A program made the position numbers and the translations under genes. Positions 61,181 through 64,000 of a stretch of 64,000 nucleotides of DNA are shown here, piece by piece. Where the stretch lies: contig CM057462.1 of assembly GCA_030035585.1 (NCBI GenBank), forward strand, positions 94,695,234 through 94,759,233, read 5' to 3'. Origin of the DNA: Dugong dugon (lineage: Eukaryota > Chordata > Mammalia > Sirenia > Dugongidae). The notes under the pieces are model-generated. The model searched no databases and was not told the DNA's origin. It saw only the letters and a program-made list of their open reading frames with translations. Position 1 is the first letter of the stretch. The number at the start of each line of letters is the position of its first letter.

Positions 61181-62240
61181 TCAGCCTGTGAGCTGAAGTT
61201 GTTTGTTATCAGATCGAAGGACTCCCTTTAAGAATTCTTTTAAGTTTGGTTTGGTTTTTACATATTCCCTTAATTTCTGTTTATCTGGAAATGTCCTAAT
61301 TTCACCATCATATTTGAATGAGAGTTTTGCGAGATATATTATTCTTGGTTGGCAATTTTTTTCTTTCAAGGTTTTATATATGTCATCCCATTGCGTTGCC
61401 TGCATGGTTTCTGCCAAATAATCTGAGCTCAGTCTTATTGCTTCTTCTCTGTATGTGACTTCTTGTTTTTCATGAGCTGCTTTCAGGATTCTTTGTTTGT
61501 CTTTGGTTTTGGCAAGTGTGATTATGATATGCCTTGGTGATTTTCTTTTGGGGTCTGTCCTATGGGAGGTTTGTGGGGTTTGTTGAGCTTCTTGGATGGT
61601 CAGCTTTTCATCTTTCATGATATTGGGGAAGTTTTCTGTCAGCAGTTCTTCAATGATCCTCTCTGTGTCTTCTGTTTTCTCCCTGTTCTGGAACTCCGAT
61701 CACTCGCTAATTTTTGCTTTTGATTGTATCCCACATAATTCTCAGGGTCTCTTCATTTTTGTTTGTTTTTTTTTTTCTGAGTTTTCCTCAAGCAGAGTTG
61801 TATCCAAGTGTTTGTCTTCAATTCCACTGATCCTGTCTTCCACTGTTTCAAATCTGCTCCTCAGCCCTTCTATGACATTGTCCATTTCTGAAATCTTGTT
61901 GTTTATCTTTTGGATTTCTAATTGTTGTTTTTGTATAATTTCTAGTTGTGAATTTATTTTCGCATTTTGTTCCTGCATTATTTTCCTGAATTCTTCCCTT
62001 TTTTTGTCTGTATTTTCCGTGAATTTGTCTATTTTTTCCTCATTTTTGTCTGCTTTTTGCTTCAACTCTTGGATAATTCTGAGTATTAGAGATTTGAATC
62101 CCCTATCAGGTAGTTCTATTGCCTTTTCTTCTACTGGAAAGTCATCTGGTGTTTCATTTTGGACACCTACTGGAACCATCCTGTTCTGTTTTTGTAAATG
62201 TTTTGATATTGCCTGCCATCTTCAGGGCATTCAGTAGTTA
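61181..62240 (-). pseudogene. L1-F ORF1 remnant
   Basis: 62179-61742 encodes the N-terminus and coiled coil (MVPVGVQNETPDDFPVEEKA, later EKIDKFTENTDKKREEFRK). 61618-61181 encodes the RNA-binding C-terminal domain (HIIITLAKTKDKQRILKAA, CQPRIIYLAKLSFKYDGE). This is the best preserved ORF1 in the window. The two parts are split by a change of frame near 61680-61760, next to a T-run. Confidence 0.86.
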
Positions 62241-63863
62241 TTTTTCTCACTCATTGATTGCAGATTTGTTTGTTTTGTCCTTTTTTTTTTTAATTTGGCT
62301 ATGTCTGAGTAGGCAGGCTGTGTGTTCTTTGTTGTTTGCTCGTCTGTGGGCACGATACTTTTCGCCTCCTCCTCCAATTGGCAGGGTCAGTCACTCAGAT
62401 ATGGTACAGCAGGGCAGGTATAGCTGAACAGGAGTTGCTGGGATGGGTTGTTCATGGCACTTACTACAGCCACCAGGGCACATCTGTAATCAGTGCAGGA
62501 CAGGTTCCGGTAGGCCGTGCCTGTGCTGCTTGGTGGTGTGATGTTAAGCGCACAGTGCAGGTAGGCAGGATGGAGCGGGGAGATTGTTATGTGTGGAGCT
62601 AAGATGGATATGGGAGAGAGGAGAGAGGAACAGGCACCAAAAACATACAAACAAACAAAAAAGAGTTCTAGGGGAGCTTGCTGTTGGAGTGGAGAGGTGA
62701 GAGACTATAAAATGGAGAAAAACAAAAAGGGGAAGAAGAAGAAGAAAAAAATAAAAGAACAGGATGAATAAATAAAAATTAGAAAGAAAAAAGAACAGCA
62801 AAGCTCCCAGGGATCCCACTGGTGTGGCTATGAGGTCTGGGGAAGTTGTTCCCAGGTGTTGCTGCACAGCCTGGCTAGAAGGCATAGAGGTATTCAGCTC
62901 CAGGTATTCAGGGGACAGGAAGGGAAGGAAGGTATAGAGAGACGAGAAACTGAGTAATGAGGAAAGGCAAAAAGGGAAAAAGAGGGAAAAGAAAACAAAA
63001 CAAATTAAAAAAAAAAGAACAAGAAAAACTCCTCAAAAAAAACAGAAAAAAAAAAACCCAATGAAAAAAGAAACGTTCTCAGGGATCCCTCTGCACATCT
63101 GCGAAAGCTTAGGGGGTAGCTCCCAAGCCGCGTAGCGCTGCCCAGCCTGAATGGGCTCCCAACTCAAGAAAAGAAAAGAAAAACAAACAAACAATTCAAA
63201 ACAAAGACACAAAGCCCTGGGATCCCATCAGAATGGCAGTCCAGATCGGGAAGCAGTTCCACACTTTAACAGAGCTCTGCAGCCCTTTAAGAAAAAGCAA
63301 AGATGGCTCATGGAGCCAGGTATTTGAGCGAAAGGAGGGGGAGGTGGTGAGAAGTACGGAAGAAATCAAAAGGAGGAAAAAAGCAACACCAGCAGCCAAC
63401 AATGGCACTCAGGGAGTTGGCCAGTGCAGATGGGTGGAATCCAAGCAGCGGGTACTTCCTGGCCAAGGGACTGTGGCTGCAGGAAGCAGAGGAGGCCGAG
63501 TTGGGGAGAAGAAGGGTGGGGTGTGGGAAAGCATATATCACCAGTTACTGGTTGTTCTGTCTCCTGCTGGAAGCTCCGTGAAGCTGCTTTCTTGTACCCC
63601 CTATTTGCTGGTCTCTGATAGGAGTCCAAGATGGCAGATCCACGCTGCGTTTGCTGATAGGGGACCTCTGCATGAACCTCTCCTCGCTCTCCATTCTCTG
63701 TCAGTTTTCTCACTCCATTTGGTGTTTGGCTGACTTCTTTATCTCTTCATTTGATGTTTTTAGGGTTTCAGGATTGCTGTTTTCTCTGTTTGGCTTAGTT
63801 TTTCGGATCTTTGCTGTGGAGGGACGGTGTGATGCTTCTACCTAGAGCGCCATGTTGCCGGAA
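62241..63863 (-). promoter_or_regulatory. L1-F 5'UTR (internal promoter region)
   Basis: This 1.6-kb leader is of the same family as that of L1-E. The sense strand shares the opening block, including 'cagcaaagatcc' and 'atcaaatgaagagataaag'. A purine-rich + strand stretch at 62660-63070 is pyrimidine-rich on the L1 sense strand, as in L1-E. Promoter function is inferred. Confidence 0.6.
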
Positions 63864-63882
63864 GTAGAAATTATATTCTTAA

Positions 63883-64000
63883 GGCTAAAATCTTCAGCAA
63901 GATGGTGGTTGAGAAGGCCAGGCTTCCCACACACTAGAGGCATGTTCAAACCACTTAGGAAGGTCCCAATTTTTAAAAAAAATTAAAAAAAAATTTTTTT
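63883..64000. other. Window end, AT-rich
   Basis: The stretch ends in an A/T run (63970-64000) that may be the tail of an element continuing outside. Nothing can be assigned. Confidence 0.3.

Larger units (their letters stand above)
60604..63863 (-). mobile_element. L1-F: L1 with an intact 5' end and no 3' half
   Basis: On the minus strand it begins at the L1 5' start ('ccggcaacatggcgctctag' near 63863) and runs through the 5'UTR and ORF1 into the first codons of ORF2. It stops at 60604 without a poly(A) tail. The flanks 'gtagaagttatattcttaa' (60585-60603) and 'gtagaaattatattcttaa' (63864-63882) are 19-bp repeats with one difference. The insertion was thus truncated at its 3' end, the reverse of the usual L1 pattern. 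Confidence 0.87.

Noticed and set aside
61596..62237. 213-codon + strand open frame rich in F, S, I and L, looking like a membrane protein
   Set aside because: It is the complement of the L1-F ORF1 coiled coil. Similar shadows occur opposite every ORF1 here.

Overview
This window is nuclear DNA of a placental mammal, almost certainly an afrotherian and most likely a proboscidean such as elephant. The marker is a tRNA-headed SINE with the arm 'gctaaccaaaaggtcggcagttt' style of sequence (AfroSINE type), present about a dozen times. It occurs with BovB/RTE-type LINEs ending in (caa)n, several young L1s and MaLR LTRs. Mammal-wide relics (MIR, MER5A, HAL1, old L1) fill the rest. There is no bacterial, viral or CRISPR system and no complete host gene. 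The window reads as intronic or intergenic sequence, and one stretch near the left edge looks like a real internal coding exon on the + strand.

Layout. 1-480 is an internally deleted RTE. 548-673 is the candidate exon (126 bp, phase 0-0, canonical splice sites). 0.8-9 kb is old sequence dotted with MIRs, AfroSINEs and a 5'-truncated L1 tail (7245-7780). 9.0-9.8 kb is an RTE 3' half. 10.0-16.6 kb holds a near-complete, decayed RTE on the minus strand, invaded by an AfroSINE and by a 1.9-kb L1. A 213-bp piece of that L1 recurs inverted at 10555-10767 with one difference. 16.7-19.6 kb is old sequence with several SINEs, one nested in another.

19609-33939 is one minus-strand L1 (L1-B) bounded by a 17-bp target duplication. 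It was later split by a 7.3-kb full-length L1 (L1-C, 21335-28633) and by a solo MaLR LTR (32066-32589). 34-47.8 kb holds MaLR LTRs, an old L1, MER5A, a HAL1 interrupted by an RTE and a tRNA-Gly-type SINE, and a small MaLR provirus-like element with a collapsed 5' LTR. 47827-56054 is a full-length + strand L1 (L1-E) whose 3' end is doubled. 56-60.6 kb is old sequence with an RTE tail. 60604-63863 is a minus-strand L1 (L1-F) with a complete 5' end but no 3' half, flanked by a 19-bp duplication.

All LINE reading frames seen here are broken by frameshifts or stops; none looks able to move. The biology that can be read is the history of mobile elements: the order of nesting, target-site duplications, shared RTE and SINE tails, an L1 lineage with a composite 3' end, and a local inverted duplication. 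Names of repeat subfamilies rest on recognition, not on a library search.
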